DNA of 64,000 nt, taken from positions 245,001-309,000 of the forward strand of contig JACEFZ010017450.1 in the NCBI GenBank assembly GCA_014155875.1, written 5' to 3'. Source of the stretch: Cepaea nemoralis. Its lineage: Eukaryota; Mollusca; Gastropoda; Stylommatophora; Helicidae. Numbering within the stretch: the stretch's first letter is position 1; the number at the start of each line of letters is the position of its first letter. The position numbers and the translations under genes were made by a program. Shown piece after piece: positions 1-64,000 of this stretch. The notes under the pieces are model-generated. The model was not told where the DNA came from. It searched no databases and saw only the letters and a program-made list of their open reading frames with translations.

Positions 1-1330
1 ATACATTCCTCTTATATTTCCAGTGTCTGCACAAGTTTGAATTTGAGCAGAGAATTGTAGCCAGTACCTGTTTGCACATTTTCTTGCCATCTATTGTACT
101 TTATTTCTGGCCGTTCGCAATGCCTGCAATGTTTTCTCTGAAGGTGATGTTTTATACACCGAGAGTGCATGTCTCTTTATCTCCAGGACTGGGAGCATCT
201 CTTCAGAGTGTGCTTCAAACCAGTCGGTTGACTTAGTCTGCTTCTTGCCTAATGTTGATAGCGCAGTTTGTAGATGTCGCGAAAATGACTCCATCTCTCG
301 GTGGAATTTCCGTTTGTGGGGCCAGGCAGAGTATCCGCTAGAGCCTGCATGAATTTGTTGACCTTATCTTTATTTTGGGTGCCCCTGGTGTCAATGCGTG
401 GTCTTCCTTCTGTTCTGCTTCTGTAGATTCTCTTGGGCTTTATCTTCACCTTGCTGGAGACGAGTGAATGGTCAGTGTCGCAGTCAGCACTATGATAGCT
501 GCGAGTCAGCCGTACATTGCAGGAGGTTGCTGCGTTTAGTGAGCACCAGGTCGAGTTGGTGCCAGTTCTTTGATCTGGGGTGCCTCCATGACACCTTGTG
601 TTGAGGTTTCGTGTCAAAGAAGGTGTTGGTCACGCACAGATTATGGTGGCTGCAGAATTCCAAGAGACTGTGTCTATTGTCATTGATCTTCCCAACGCCA
701 AACTGTCCTAGACATGAAGGCCAAGATTTGTTGTCCGAGCTAACCCTGGCATTGAAATCCCCCAGGATAAAAAGATGTTGTTTCTCTGGTGTTTCACTGA
801 CTTCTTTGCTAAGGTCATCATAGAACTTGTCTTTAGATTCTGATGCTGCAGTTAGTGTTGGGGCGTAAACGCTTATAATACTAACTGGGCCTGCCTCTGT
901 CTGGAGTTGGAGCTTCAGTATTCTTTCAGTGCCATCACTTGGTGGTATGATGGAATTAAGCAGCTTGTTTCTGATAGCGAAGCCAACTCCAGGCTCCCTG
1001 GTCTCTCCGCACGGCTTGCCATGCCAGTAGAAAGTGAAGTCCCTCTCCTTTATGCTTCCAGATTCTTGGAGTCTGGTCTCTTGCAGGGCGACAATGTCTA
1101 TCCCCAGTCTTAGTAGTTCGTTGTTTATCACTGCAGTTTTGCGAGCATCCACAATCTCGTTTAGATCGTCTGAGATGCCAGGGGTCATGGTTCTTACGTT
1201 CCATGTTCCCAGCCTTAGGGCCGGTTGTTTTGTTTTTTTTCTTGCTGCTAGGTGTATAGATTGCGGTCCATGTGTCAGGATTTTCCCCTAAGCTCCCCAC
1301 ACCCTCAGGAGCAGATGAACCGTGGCGAGA
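1..1330 (-). mobile_element. LINE ORF2, 5' part (AP endonuclease), cut by the window edge
   Basis: Reading downward from about 1215, GTWNVRTM opens an apurinic-type endonuclease domain. Conserved blocks follow: VALQETRLQESGS, GVGFAIRN, ISVYAPTL, LGDFNARV and SWRHPRSKNWHQLDLVLTKR, then CDTDHSLVSSKVK. The frame is broken by shifts near 535 and 290 and carries on to the window edge (CANRYW ... NIRGMYEG), where the reverse transcriptase should begin. The protein is almost identical to the overlapping part of the plus-strand copy at 52771-55390, so both belong to one family and diverged recently. It is a pseudogene copy; the 3' part is outside the window. Confidence 0.88.
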
Positions 1331-1765
1331 CAACACCTTATTGATTGGGGGATGCCCAGCTTAGGCGGGCGGTAGCTGTCTAGTGAGATACGATGATCTC
1401 TCCCACCGTCGGAAGTAGCCCCTGGCGCCTTCCTCTACGCCAATCGAGCATTAAGACTTATAACCGGCAAATTCTGCTTCCCGTGTTGTGTCACCGCTTT
1501 ACGCGGTGCTGAAGTGACCTCTTTAGGGCACAAGCCTGGGCAATGGAAATCGGAGAACCAGCTGTTGCTCAGTAGCAAGTTCCCCCTCTCCACGTCGCCG
1601 ATGTTGACCAAGGGAAAGGCAGTAGCCAATGCAACTTGGCATCGATGCAGGAGTTGCCAGAACTATGTTGTTTACAACATGGAACTGCTTTAGGGACTAT
1701 ATTGCGCACCATTACTACAAATACTACTGCTACCACAACTTCGTCTTGTGCCTTCTATCTCCCAT
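1331..1765. other. unassigned stretch, possibly the LINE 5' leader
   Basis: Moderately GC-rich sequence upstream (on the minus strand) of the endonuclease frame. It has no convincing open frame of its own and could be the 5' untranslated region of the LINE. Confidence 0.35.
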
Positions 1766-2008
1766 TGGGGCACAGGTTGGCGAAGTTGTCAAGCCGTTTA
1801 ACTCGGGCTCCGAAGGTTGAGGGTTCGATTCCGAGCCGCGTCCTTCGGTTCACGAGTTAAATTCTTCGGAGACTCCTGTGGGTCATCGCTAGAGCTACGG
1901 AGTTCGTGCTTTGTGCGACGCTTTCCGCGCTGCGGAAAGAGACCGAGCCATATGGGATAAAACCCGGTGCAATGAAGTCGACCCTGTCGACTTTTAAGCG
2001 ACTTTTTT
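1766..2008 (+). mobile_element. tRNA-derived SINE, family A
   Basis: A tRNA-like head carries an A-box-like TGGCGAAGTTGTCAAG (from 1778) and a perfect B box GGTTCGATTCC (1822-1832). A conserved body with 'GAGCTACGGAGTTCGTGCTT' and 'GGATAAAACCCGGTGCAATG' follows. The same body is found inverted at 28885-29122 and in part at 14835 and 19555. The promoter boxes identify it as a Pol III retroposon, not a working tRNA, because no acceptor stem closes. Confidence 0.8.
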
Positions 2009-2017
2009 TTCTCCGTA

Positions 2018-4100
2018 GTGTCCCGGCCTTCCTCTATTTCTGGTTACACTGCTGTTCTCGGTTTGCTCCTTCTACTGAAGGTCTCTGCAAAAATAACATG
2101 TGGAACCACGAAAAAACGCAAAATACGGATAAAGAAAATAACAAATTGGTGGAACGCAGAAGTAAAGGAAACGGTAAAAGACAAAAAGGAATCATATAAA
2201 AACTGGTTGAAGAGGAGACATGAATGTGATTACATAGAATATAGAATAGCGAGAAGATATGGGAATAGAATAATAAAGAGGGAAAAACAAAAAGACTAGG
2301 AAGAGTATGGAGAAACCCTAAATAAAAACTACAAGGAGGCAACTAGAAACTTCTATAAAAAGATAAGTGCAATGCGAACCAAAGGAGAACCCTTTGACCC
2401 AACTGAAATAATTAACAGCGAAAATGGAGAACCAATAAGTGAACAAAACCAAATCCTAATAAGATGGAAGCAGTATTTCGAACAACTTCTCAACATCCCA
2501 TCAGATATTACAGGAATTCAATAAACCTACACAGATGCCACCGAAGAACTAGAACCAGACATACTAAAAGAAGAAATTATAGAAGCCATAAGATTAGCCC
2601 CATTGAACAAATCACCAGGACAAGATGAAATACCAAATGAACTAATTAAAGCAGTAAGAGAAGTAGGAACAATTTGGCTACATAGACTATTCAACCATGT
2701 TTGGGTAGAACAATAGACACCACGAGACTGGGGAAACGCCATAATTATCCCAATTTGGAAAAACAAAGGCAGCAATAGAGATTGCACACAATACAGAGGC
2801 ATTTCACTGTTGAGTCATACTGGGAAAATATTTAGCAAAATTCTTGAGAAAAGATTACGAACTACTATAGAACCCCAGCAAAGCGAAACACAACTTGGAT
2901 TTAGGAAACACAAAGGATGCACAGATGCCATTTTTGCTCTTAGACAACTTATAGAAAAATCAATCGAATTCAATGAAACAATCTACTTAGCCTTTGTCGA
3001 CCAAGAAAAGGCATTCGATAGAGTAGATAGAAATAAGCTGTGGGAAATCCTTAAACAATATGGAGTGAGTACACATCTAACAAACCTATGTAGAAGCTTA
3101 TACAACAACAGTGAATGCATAGTGAGAGCAACTGGAGGACACTCAGAACCCTTCACCATAAGATCTGGAGTACGACAAGGTTGTGTCCTGTCCCCTCTCT
3201 TGTTCATAACATATATAGACAACATATGTAAAGAAACCAGCCAAGCAGAGACAGCAAGAATACCAGCATGACGAGAACACAGAAGAAGAACCATCTGCAA
3301 ATCTAACCATTAGAGAACTCCTGTTTGCGGACGACCAAGCACTAATAGCAAAATCAGAAGCTGAATTACAAGACCACATGAATAGTCTAAACGAAATGTG
3401 TAGGGAACATAACATGAAAATTAGCACAAGCAAAACAGAGGTAATGACTATAACTAAAGAAGAAAAAACAACAACAATTCACCTAAACGAACATCCCTTG
3501 AAACAAGTAAAGAGTTTCAAGTACCTAGGAAGTATAATATCATCAAATGGCAGATCAGAAGACGAGATCGAAAATAGATGCAATAAGGCAAACCAACTCA
3601 TTGGACAAATGGCACCAATACTAAAGAACAAACATGTATCAATAACTACTAAGAAAGCACTTTACAACACAATCTTCCTACCAACTCTATGCTACCAATG
3701 CCAAACCTGGACAATGACAGAAAAAGAGAAAAGAAAAATCACAACAACAGAAATGAGATTCCTGAGAAGAATACTCAACGTATCAAGAAGAGATAAGATC
3801 AGAAATGAAGAAATCAGTACTAAAGTTGGGGTTATAGCAGCACTAGATTTGATTAGAAAGCAGCAAGTCAATTGGTTTAGCCATGCAAGTAGGTTACCAT
3901 TCAACAGCATACCACAACAAGCAATGATGTACAGACCAGATGGAAACGGAGGAAGAGGCCGACCACGTAAACGCAGGGAAAGCAGAGTCCATGGGAATAT
4001 CGATACATGAAGGCCATAATCGGGCACTCTCACGATGTTTATACTTCACCTCGATACCGCAAGGTACAAGAGGAACATGATGAGATGAGATGAGATGAGA
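2018..4100 (+). pseudogene. LINE reverse transcriptase, decayed, with (GATGA)n tail
   Basis: One frame runs from 2018 to 3271 but is cut by in-frame stops at 2297, 2522 and 2714. A frameshift near 3250-3262 leads into a second frame ending at 4010. Reverse-transcriptase blocks are clear: PGQDEIPNELIK, YRGISLLS, LGFRKHKGCTD, FVDQEKAFDRVD (catalytic Asp), SGVRQGCVLSPLL and LLFADDQAL. FKYLGSIISSNG and RFLRRILNVSRR form the C-terminal 'thumb' region. GRGRPRKR near the end is typical of LINE 3' ends. The element finishes in GATGA repeats (4077-4100), a simple-repeat tail as in RTE/CR1-type LINEs. No endonuclease part is present upstream, so the copy is 5'-truncated. Confidence 0.88.
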
Positions 4101-4129
4101 CTGAAGGTCACTTCAATCTTCATGTTGTT

Positions 4130-4517
4130 TGGGGGATGCGTGGTCTCGAGATATGGTGTCGCCTCTAGTGCTGGAGGTCCCGGGTTCATGCCCCGGTGAG
4201 GACCGAGATATTTTTCACGTGGACTTCTAGTAATAAAATTTCCCCTGGTCTCTGAGTAGTGAGATCGGACGCCCGTGTGTATTGTTGCGCACGTAAAAAT
4301 TCCCTTGGCAGTTGGAAATCGAAAAAGAGTAGCCTAACAGCGCTGCCCGGGAAACATTTCGAGTTAAAAATCTACAGAAAGTATTTCAGTATCCTCGCCG
4401 GTGCTACGGAGTTCGTGCACTGAGATGAGTTTCTCCAGACTCAGGTTTGAGTTAGGAGGAGAACGAAGCACTTATGGGTTGCATCCATCGACTAGACTAA
4501 ACTAAACTAAACTAAAC
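4130..4517 (+). mobile_element. tRNA-derived SINE, family B, with (ACTAA)n tail
   Basis: A tRNA-like head (GGGGGATGCGTGGTCTCGAG ... GGTTCATGCC at 4183-4192) is followed by a roughly 300-bp body. The 3' end is CATCGACTAGACTAAACTAA with about four ACTAA units. The same tail sequence occurs in reverse complement inside another SINE at 46685-46710. Confidence 0.65.
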
Positions 4518-4639
4518 ATGTTGTTTTCTAATGCGCCTCATCTCACTACGTGACCATTGATCATTGTTTGTCTCCTTATAATGTTTGTGTGTTATACTTT
4601 CATTAGCCTTTTTCACGCAATGGTTGTTAATTACTTAGG

Positions 4640-4915
4640 CAGTCCAAGGTATTCGCAACAAAAGGGTTCAATTACTTGTGAAGCAACCAGGACTGCAAGA
4701 GCTGTGAAGAAAAGGCTGGAAAGGAAAACCACTGCAGGAGATCCTCCTATTGGAACTTCAAGCTTTTCTTTTGCCCACATTGTCAAAGAACATTTCGAGC
4801 CAAAATAGGCCTTATCAGCCATCTTAGAACTCACGGCTCCATACTTTCAACCCCACTGGATGAAATGAATGGTCATCATCATTCCTTGATGGACAAACAA
4901 CATAACATAATATTT
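4640..4915 (+). pseudogene. LINE ORF2 C-terminal fragment with C2H2 finger
   Basis: The frame reads CPHCQRTFRAKIGLISHLRT then H, a C-x2-C-x12-H-x4-H finger, downstream of an Arg/Lys-rich stretch. LINE ORF2 proteins of the endonuclease-RT type often end in such a finger. The upstream open stretch is in a different frame, so this is a truncated, frameshifted remnant and not the 3' end of the element at 2018-4100. Confidence 0.65.
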
Positions 4916-5168
4916 TAATGAACCTGTAGCTTCCTTTAAATGAGCTTGTTAGCCATAAATATTAGACTGCAAGCTCTTCCTAATTTGTTGGTGAAATTAC
5001 TCAAAAATAGGCGAATGCCTGCCTGTACATAATTAGCAGTGCTTAACGACAACTGACATACAGTTAGTGAGAACCCTCCCGCCATGTCAGAGCTCCAGTC
5101 GATCTCTATACTAAAACGCAAGGACCCCTCACCCTTGGACATTGTTCCCAGGAAGCAAATAACGGTAC

Positions 5169-58559
<53,391 letters not shown>

Positions 58560-59595
58560 GACTTCAGTACCTTACTCGCCATCATACAACCACGTGTAGA
58601 AAGGCGCTCATGCTGGAGGCACGCTGCAGTACACTAATCCCTAGACGAGGCATCGGGCTTACACTGAAGAAATTAGTTCGAATCCTACATACCTACAGCA
58701 ACATTGTCTATTATTTTGTCTGATCCGACAGTTGTGTGTTTGACAGCGTATACAGCTCCAGTCAGGTAGAGTGTTGATTGCCCAATGCATATGTTGTGAT
58801 TGAGTCAAGAGGGTTAGTCCCCGGTTTCGGACACGAAAGCGCACGGATTCTAATCCTCGGTAAGGCGACGGACAAGCTTATCCTATACACAACATCCTGA
58901 ATGCCTCCTTAAAGCCTCGAGGGCCAGCAGCGATGGTGCAGACATGCCCTGGCGGAAGTCGTTGATCAGCTTCCATTGCGAGCCATGCAACCATTCATTG
59001 ATTACTGAGTTTGTTCGTTAAAAGAAGGCTGAAGCGAGCTGTTGAGAAAACAAAACATAGTCATGAGTTCATTAGTTGGTACATGCATCAAACACACGAA
59101 CTAATGACGAAACACACAGTAGCTTGAGGCAGGACTACGCGTGATCAACATTCGGTGTTACAGCTAAACAGACTTTTATTTCTTGTCTTCTGTCACTGTT
59201 GTGCCTTTTAATATCCAGTTACAACTCAGTGTTGGATACACAACAATGAGAAAACAACGTCTTATGTAACAATTGTCACAGAGTACAAATGTAACGATAT
59301 AACATGACTGCACAAGAAACGTTTAACAAATACTACATATGTAACAATGAGCGCATACTACACGCCATGTGATATTATAAATGTTATGGTTATACTATCA
59401 CATGGAAGGAGAGTCTCCACAGCGCAGTGGTAGCACGCTGCAGCCGACGCGATGGTCACACGCTCGAATATCTCTGTAGTCGGAATATTTGTGTAATGTT
59501 TCAATGTTACCTGGGTTCCCAAACCATCCTAGTCAAACCTGGGTACCAAAAAGTATTATAGGGAGTAGAAGTTGCCGGTATGATATTGGCTACAT
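58560..59595. other. region upstream of the channel start codon
   Basis: Should contain the 5' untranslated region and possibly the promoter of the minus-strand gene, but no TATA box or initiator could be supported. A tRNA-like GCGCAGTGGTAGCACGCTGC at 59418-59437 suggests a SINE head. Confidence 0.4.
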
Positions 59596-59599
59596 CATA

Positions 59600-59875
59600 C
59601 ATCGAGTATCGATTGCCGGTCTCCCTGGCCTAGGGTTAGCGTCTTTCTCCGTAATCCCGTATACTCTCCGATCTCGTGAGTGACGTGATGTGCGCGAAAA
59701 TTGGTAGCGGTTCTCGCCGCGTCGGTTACTTACGGGGTATGTGAGCCGGTCGCTTAGAAAGCAGTGGCAAACTACTGAGCGTAATCTTGCCTAGTACATC
59801 AACAGCAGCTGACAAATGATGGTGTTGAATGCAACGTCCTGTAAGGGACATGCAACCAAAAACAATATAAATATA
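59600..59875 (+). mobile_element. SINE family C, copy 6, plus orientation
   Basis: Shows TTTCTCCGTAATCCCGTATA, TTACTTACGGGGTATGTGAG, CCGGTCGCTTAGAAAGCAGT, GGCAAACTACTGAGCGTAAT then CTTGCCTAGTACATCAACAG and ACGTCCTGTAAGGGACATGC. Closely matches the reverse complement of 30765-30995. Confidence 0.75.
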
Positions 59876-59919
59876 GGGCAAGCACCATGCATCAACTTCC
59901 GCTCAATGCGTGGACCAGG

Positions 59920-62900
59920 GTTCTGCTGACTGACAGACAATACGCAGACAATTTACAAGGCATGGACCAGGGCTGTGCTGAATGACAGACAATACGCAGA
60001 CAATTTACAAGGCATGGACCTTGGTTGTGCTGAATGACAGACAATACGCAGACAATTTACAAGGCGTGGACCTTGGTTGTGCTGAATGACAGACAATACG
60101 CAGACAATTTACAAGGCATGGACCTTGGTTGTGCTGAATGACAGACAATACGCAGACAATTTACAAACAAGGCATGGACCGGGTTGTGCTAATGACAGAC
60201 AATACGCAGACAATTTACAAGGCATGGACCATGGTTGTGCTGAATGACAGACAATACGCAGACAATTTACAAGGCATGGACCATGGTTGTGCTGAATGAC
60301 AGACAATACGCAGACAATTTACAAGGCATGGACCAGGGTTGTGCTGAATGACAGACAATACGCAGACAATTTACAAGGCGTGGACCAGGGTTGTGCTGAA
60401 TGACAGACAATACGCAGACAATTTACAAGGCGTGGACCTTGGTTGTGCTGAATGACAGACAATACGCAGACAATTTGCAAGGCGTGGACCAGGGTTGTGC
60501 TGAGTGACAGACAATACGCAGACAATTTGCAAGGCGTGGACCTTGGTTGTGCTGAATGACAGACAATAGGCAGACAATTTACAAGGCGGGGACCAGGGTT
60601 GTGCTGAATGACAGACAATACGCAGACAATTTACAAGGCGTGGGATCAAGGCTGTGCTGAGTGACAGACAATACGCAGGACAATTTACAAGGCGTGGACC
60701 AGGGTTGTGCTGACTGACAGACAATACGCAGACAATTTACAAGGCGTGGACCAGGGTTGTGCTGAATGACAGACAATACGCAGACAATTTACAAGGCGTG
60801 GACCAGGGTTGTGCTGAGTGACAGACAATATGCAGACAATTTACAAGGCATAGACCAGCGGTTGTGCTGATTGACAGACAATACGCAGACAATTTACAAG
60901 GCATGGACCAGGGCTGTGCTGACAGACAATACGCAGACAATTTACAAGGCATGGACCAGCGGCTGTGCTGACAGAACAATACGCAGACAATTTACAAGGC
61001 ATGGACCGGCTGTGCTACTGACAGACAATACGCAGACAATTTACAAGGCATGGACCAGGGCTGTGCTAATGACAGACAATACGCAGACACTTACAAGCAT
61101 GGACCAGGGCTGTGCTGACAGACAATACGCAGACAATTTACAAGGCATGGACCAGGGCTGTGCTGACTGACAATACGCAGACAATTACAAGCATGGACCA
61201 GGCTGTGCTGACTGACAATACGCAGACATTACAAGGCATGGACCCGGGCTGTGCTGACAGACAATACATGACAATTTACAAGGCATGGACCAGGGCTGTG
61301 CTGACTGACAATACGCAGACAATTTACAAGGCATGGACCAGGGCTGTGCTGACTGACAATACGCAGACAATTTACAAGGCATGGACCAGGGCTGTGCTGA
61401 CAGACAATACGCAGACAATTTACAAGGCTAGGACCAGGGCTGTGCTGACAGACAATATGCAGACAATTTACAAGGCATGGACCAGTGCTGTGCTGACAGA
61501 CAATACGCAGACAATTTACAAGGCATGGACCAGGGCTGTGCTAACTGACAGACAATACGCAGACAATTTACAAGGCATGGACCAGGGCTGTGCTGACAGA
61601 CAATACGCAGACAATTTACAAGGCATGGACCAGGGCTGTGCTGACAGACAATACGCAGACAATTTACAAGGCATGGACCAGGGCTGTGCTAACTGACAGA
61701 CAATACGCAGACAATTTACAAGGCATGGACCAGGGCTGTGCTGACAGACAATACGCAGACAATTTACAGGCATGGACCAGGGCTGTGCTAACTGACAGAC
61801 AATACGCAGACATTTACAAGGCATGGACCAGGGCTGTGCTAACTGACAGACAATACGCAGACAATTTACAAGGCATGGACCAGGGCTGTGCTGACAGACA
61901 ATACGCAGACAATTTACAAGGCATGGACCAGGGCTGTGCTGACTGACAATACGCAGACAATTTACAAGGCATGGACCAGGACTGTGCTGACTGACAATAC
62001 GCAGACAATTTACAAGGCGTGGACCAGGGCTGTGCTGACTGACAATACGGAGACAATTTACAAGGCATGGACCAGGGCTGTGCTGACAGACAATACGCAG
62101 ACAATTTACAAGGCATGGACCAGGGCTGTGCTTGACAGACAATACGCAGACAATTTACAAGGCATGGACCAGGGCTGTGCTAACTGACAGACAATACGCA
62201 GACAATTTACAAGGCATGGACCAGGGCTGTGCTGACAGACAATACGCAGACAATTTACAAGGCATGGACCAGGGCTGTGCTAACTGACAGACAATACGCA
62301 GACAATTTACAAGGCATGGACCAGGGCTGTGCTAACTGACAGACAATACGCAGACAATTTACAAGGCATGGACCAGGGCTGTGCTGACAGACAATACGCA
62401 GACAATTTACAAGGCATGGCACAGGGCTGTGCTGACAGACAATACGCAGACAATTTACAAGGCATGACCAGGGCTGTGCTGACAGACAATACGCAGACAA
62501 TTTACAAGGCATGGACCAGGGCTGTGCTGACAGACAATACGCAGACAATTTACAAGGCATGGACCAGGGCTGTGCTGACAGACAATACGCAGACAATTTA
62601 CAAGGCATGGACCATGGCTGTGCTGACAGACAAATCGCAGGACAATTTACAAGGCATGGACCAGGGCTGTGCTAACTGACAGACAATACGCAGACAATTT
62701 ACAAGGCATGGACCAGGGCTGTGCTGACAGACAATACATACGCAGACAATTTACAAGGCATGGACCAAGGCTGTGCTAACTGACAGACAATACGCAGACA
62801 ATTTACAAGGCATGGACCGGGCTGTGCTGACAGACAATACGCAGACAATTACAAGGCATGGACCAGGCTGTGCTAACTGACAGACAATACGCAGACAATT

Positions 62901-64000
62901 TACAAGGCATGACCAGGGCTGTGCTGACAGACAATACGCAGACAATTTACAAGGCATTGGACCAGGGCTGTGCTAAATGACAGACAATACGCAGACAATT
63001 TACAAGGCATGGACCAGGGCTGTGCTGACAGACAATACGCAGACAATTTACAAGGCAGGGACCATGGCTGTGCTAAATGACAGACATACGCATACAATTT
63101 ACAAAGCATGGACCAGGGCTGTGCTGAAGACAATCACGCAGACAATTTACAAGGCATGGACCAGGGCTGTGCTAACTGACAGACAATACGCAGACAATTT
63201 ACAAGGCATGGACCAGGGCTGTGCTGACAGACAATACGCAGACAATTTACAAGGCATGGACCAGGGCTGTGCTGACAGACAATACGCAGACAATTTACAA
63301 GGCATGGACCAGGGCTGTGCTGACAGACAATACGCAGGACAATTTACAAGGCATGGACAGGGCTGTGCTAACTGACAGACAATACGCAGACAATTTACAA
63401 GGCATGGACCAGGGCTGTGCTGACAGACAATACGCAGACAATTTACAAGGCATGGACCAGGGCTGTGCTGACAGACAATACGCAGACAATTTACAAGGCA
63501 TGGACCAGGGCTGTGCTGACTGACAATACGCAGACAATTTACAAGGCATGGACCAGGCTGTGCTGACTGACATTACGCAGACAATTTACAAGGCATGGAC
63601 CAGGGCTGTGCTGACTGACAATACGCAGACAATTTACAAGGCATGGACCAGGGGCTGTGCTGACTGACAATACGCAGACAATTTACAAGGCATGGACCAG
63701 GGCTGTGCTGACTGACAATACGCAGACAATTTACAAGGCATGGACCAGGGCTGTGCTAACTGGACAGACAATACGCAGACATTTACAAGGCATGGACCAG
63801 GGCTGTGCTGACAGACAAATACAGCAGACAAGGTTTGACAAGGCATGGACCACAGATGCCAGGTGCTGACAGACAATACGCAGACAATTTACAAGGCATG
63901 GACCAGGGCTGTGCTGACAGACAATACGCAGACAATTTACAAGGCATGGACCAGGGCTGTGCTGACAGACAATACGCAACGATTTACAAGGCATGGATCA
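59920..64000. repeat. minisatellite, 52-bp and 48-bp units, more than 80 copies, runs off the window
   Basis: Units contain ACAGACAATACGCAGACAAT, TTACAAGGCATGGACCAGGG and CTGTGCTGA. To about 60890 most units are 52 bp with TGAATGACAGAC and GTTGT. After that most are 48 bp, with the four-base TGAN lost, interleaved with TAACTGACAGAC units. Many single-base deletions shift the open frames. Confidence 0.95.

Noticed and set aside
1766..1850. tRNA gene
   Set aside because: A and B boxes are present, but stems do not pair fully and the sequence continues into a repeated body; it is a SINE head. The same applies at 21040, 29060 and 39121.
4557..4808. 83-codon plus ORF starting with a hydrophobic stretch, as a small membrane protein
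   Set aside because: Its second half overlaps a LINE C-terminal finger in another frame; no support as a host gene.
1..5168. TM2 exon of the channel
   Set aside because: Searched on the minus strand for a GxSxxS-type segment after exon 9; only LINE and SINE sequence was found.
61112..61696. 194-codon repetitive ORF (and its many relatives at 60-64 kb, both strands)
   Set aside because: Readings of the 48-bp unit; frames change wherever a unit has lost a base.

Overview
The window is animal genomic DNA: large introns, many LINE, SINE, mariner and hAT relics, and long micro- and minisatellites. Repeat types and the gene content fit a mollusc, probably a gastropod; that assignment is inference. 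No bacterial-style operon, rRNA gene, functional tRNA gene or CRISPR array is seen.

The one host gene I can support lies on the minus strand and covers most of the window (58559 down to at least 5169). It encodes a DEG/ENaC (degenerin / epithelial-type) sodium channel subunit. Nine coding exons were assembled by eye. Every junction has a GT donor, an AG acceptor and a matching codon phase. They encode about 465 residues: cytosolic N-terminus with the His-Gly gating motif, TM1, the post-TM1 FPSVTLCN motif, the first extracellular region, the RCFTFN palm strand, and the cysteine-rich thumb and palm ending in CDCPRPC. The exons for TM2 and the C-terminus are not in the window and should lie beyond its left edge.

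About 1.3 kb of the roughly 53 kb gene span is coding. Introns hold minisatellites with unit lengths of 20, 23, 31, 33, 34, 39, 40, 45, 52 and 55 bp. Three of them start within about 30 bp of a splice site, and one appears to have amplified the exon 7 donor itself. A further 48/52-bp array runs from 59.9 kb off the right edge, upstream of the start codon.

Layout: 1-4.9 kb LINE and SINE fragments; 5.2-18.6 kb exons 9 to 7, with a transposon-derived ORF relic, LINE and SINE copies and arrays; 20-28.6 kb exons 6 to 4 with two hAT-like MITEs and LINE debris; 29.5-30.3 kb a tetranucleotide block; 34.4-38.8 kb 45-bp and 31-bp arrays around exon 3; 39.3-42.5 kb a 20-bp array split by a solo-LTR-like insert; 42.6-46.5 kb LINE fragments and exon 2; 47-49 kb two mariner relics; 49-55.4 kb LINEs; 55.9-58.2 kb a 34-bp array and microsatellites; 58.4 kb exon 1; 59.9-64 kb the upstream array.

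Apart from the channel gene, protein-like sequence here belongs to decayed transposable elements. Many long open frames elsewhere arise from tandem repeats whose unit is a multiple of three. All work was by reading; no alignments or database searches were run.
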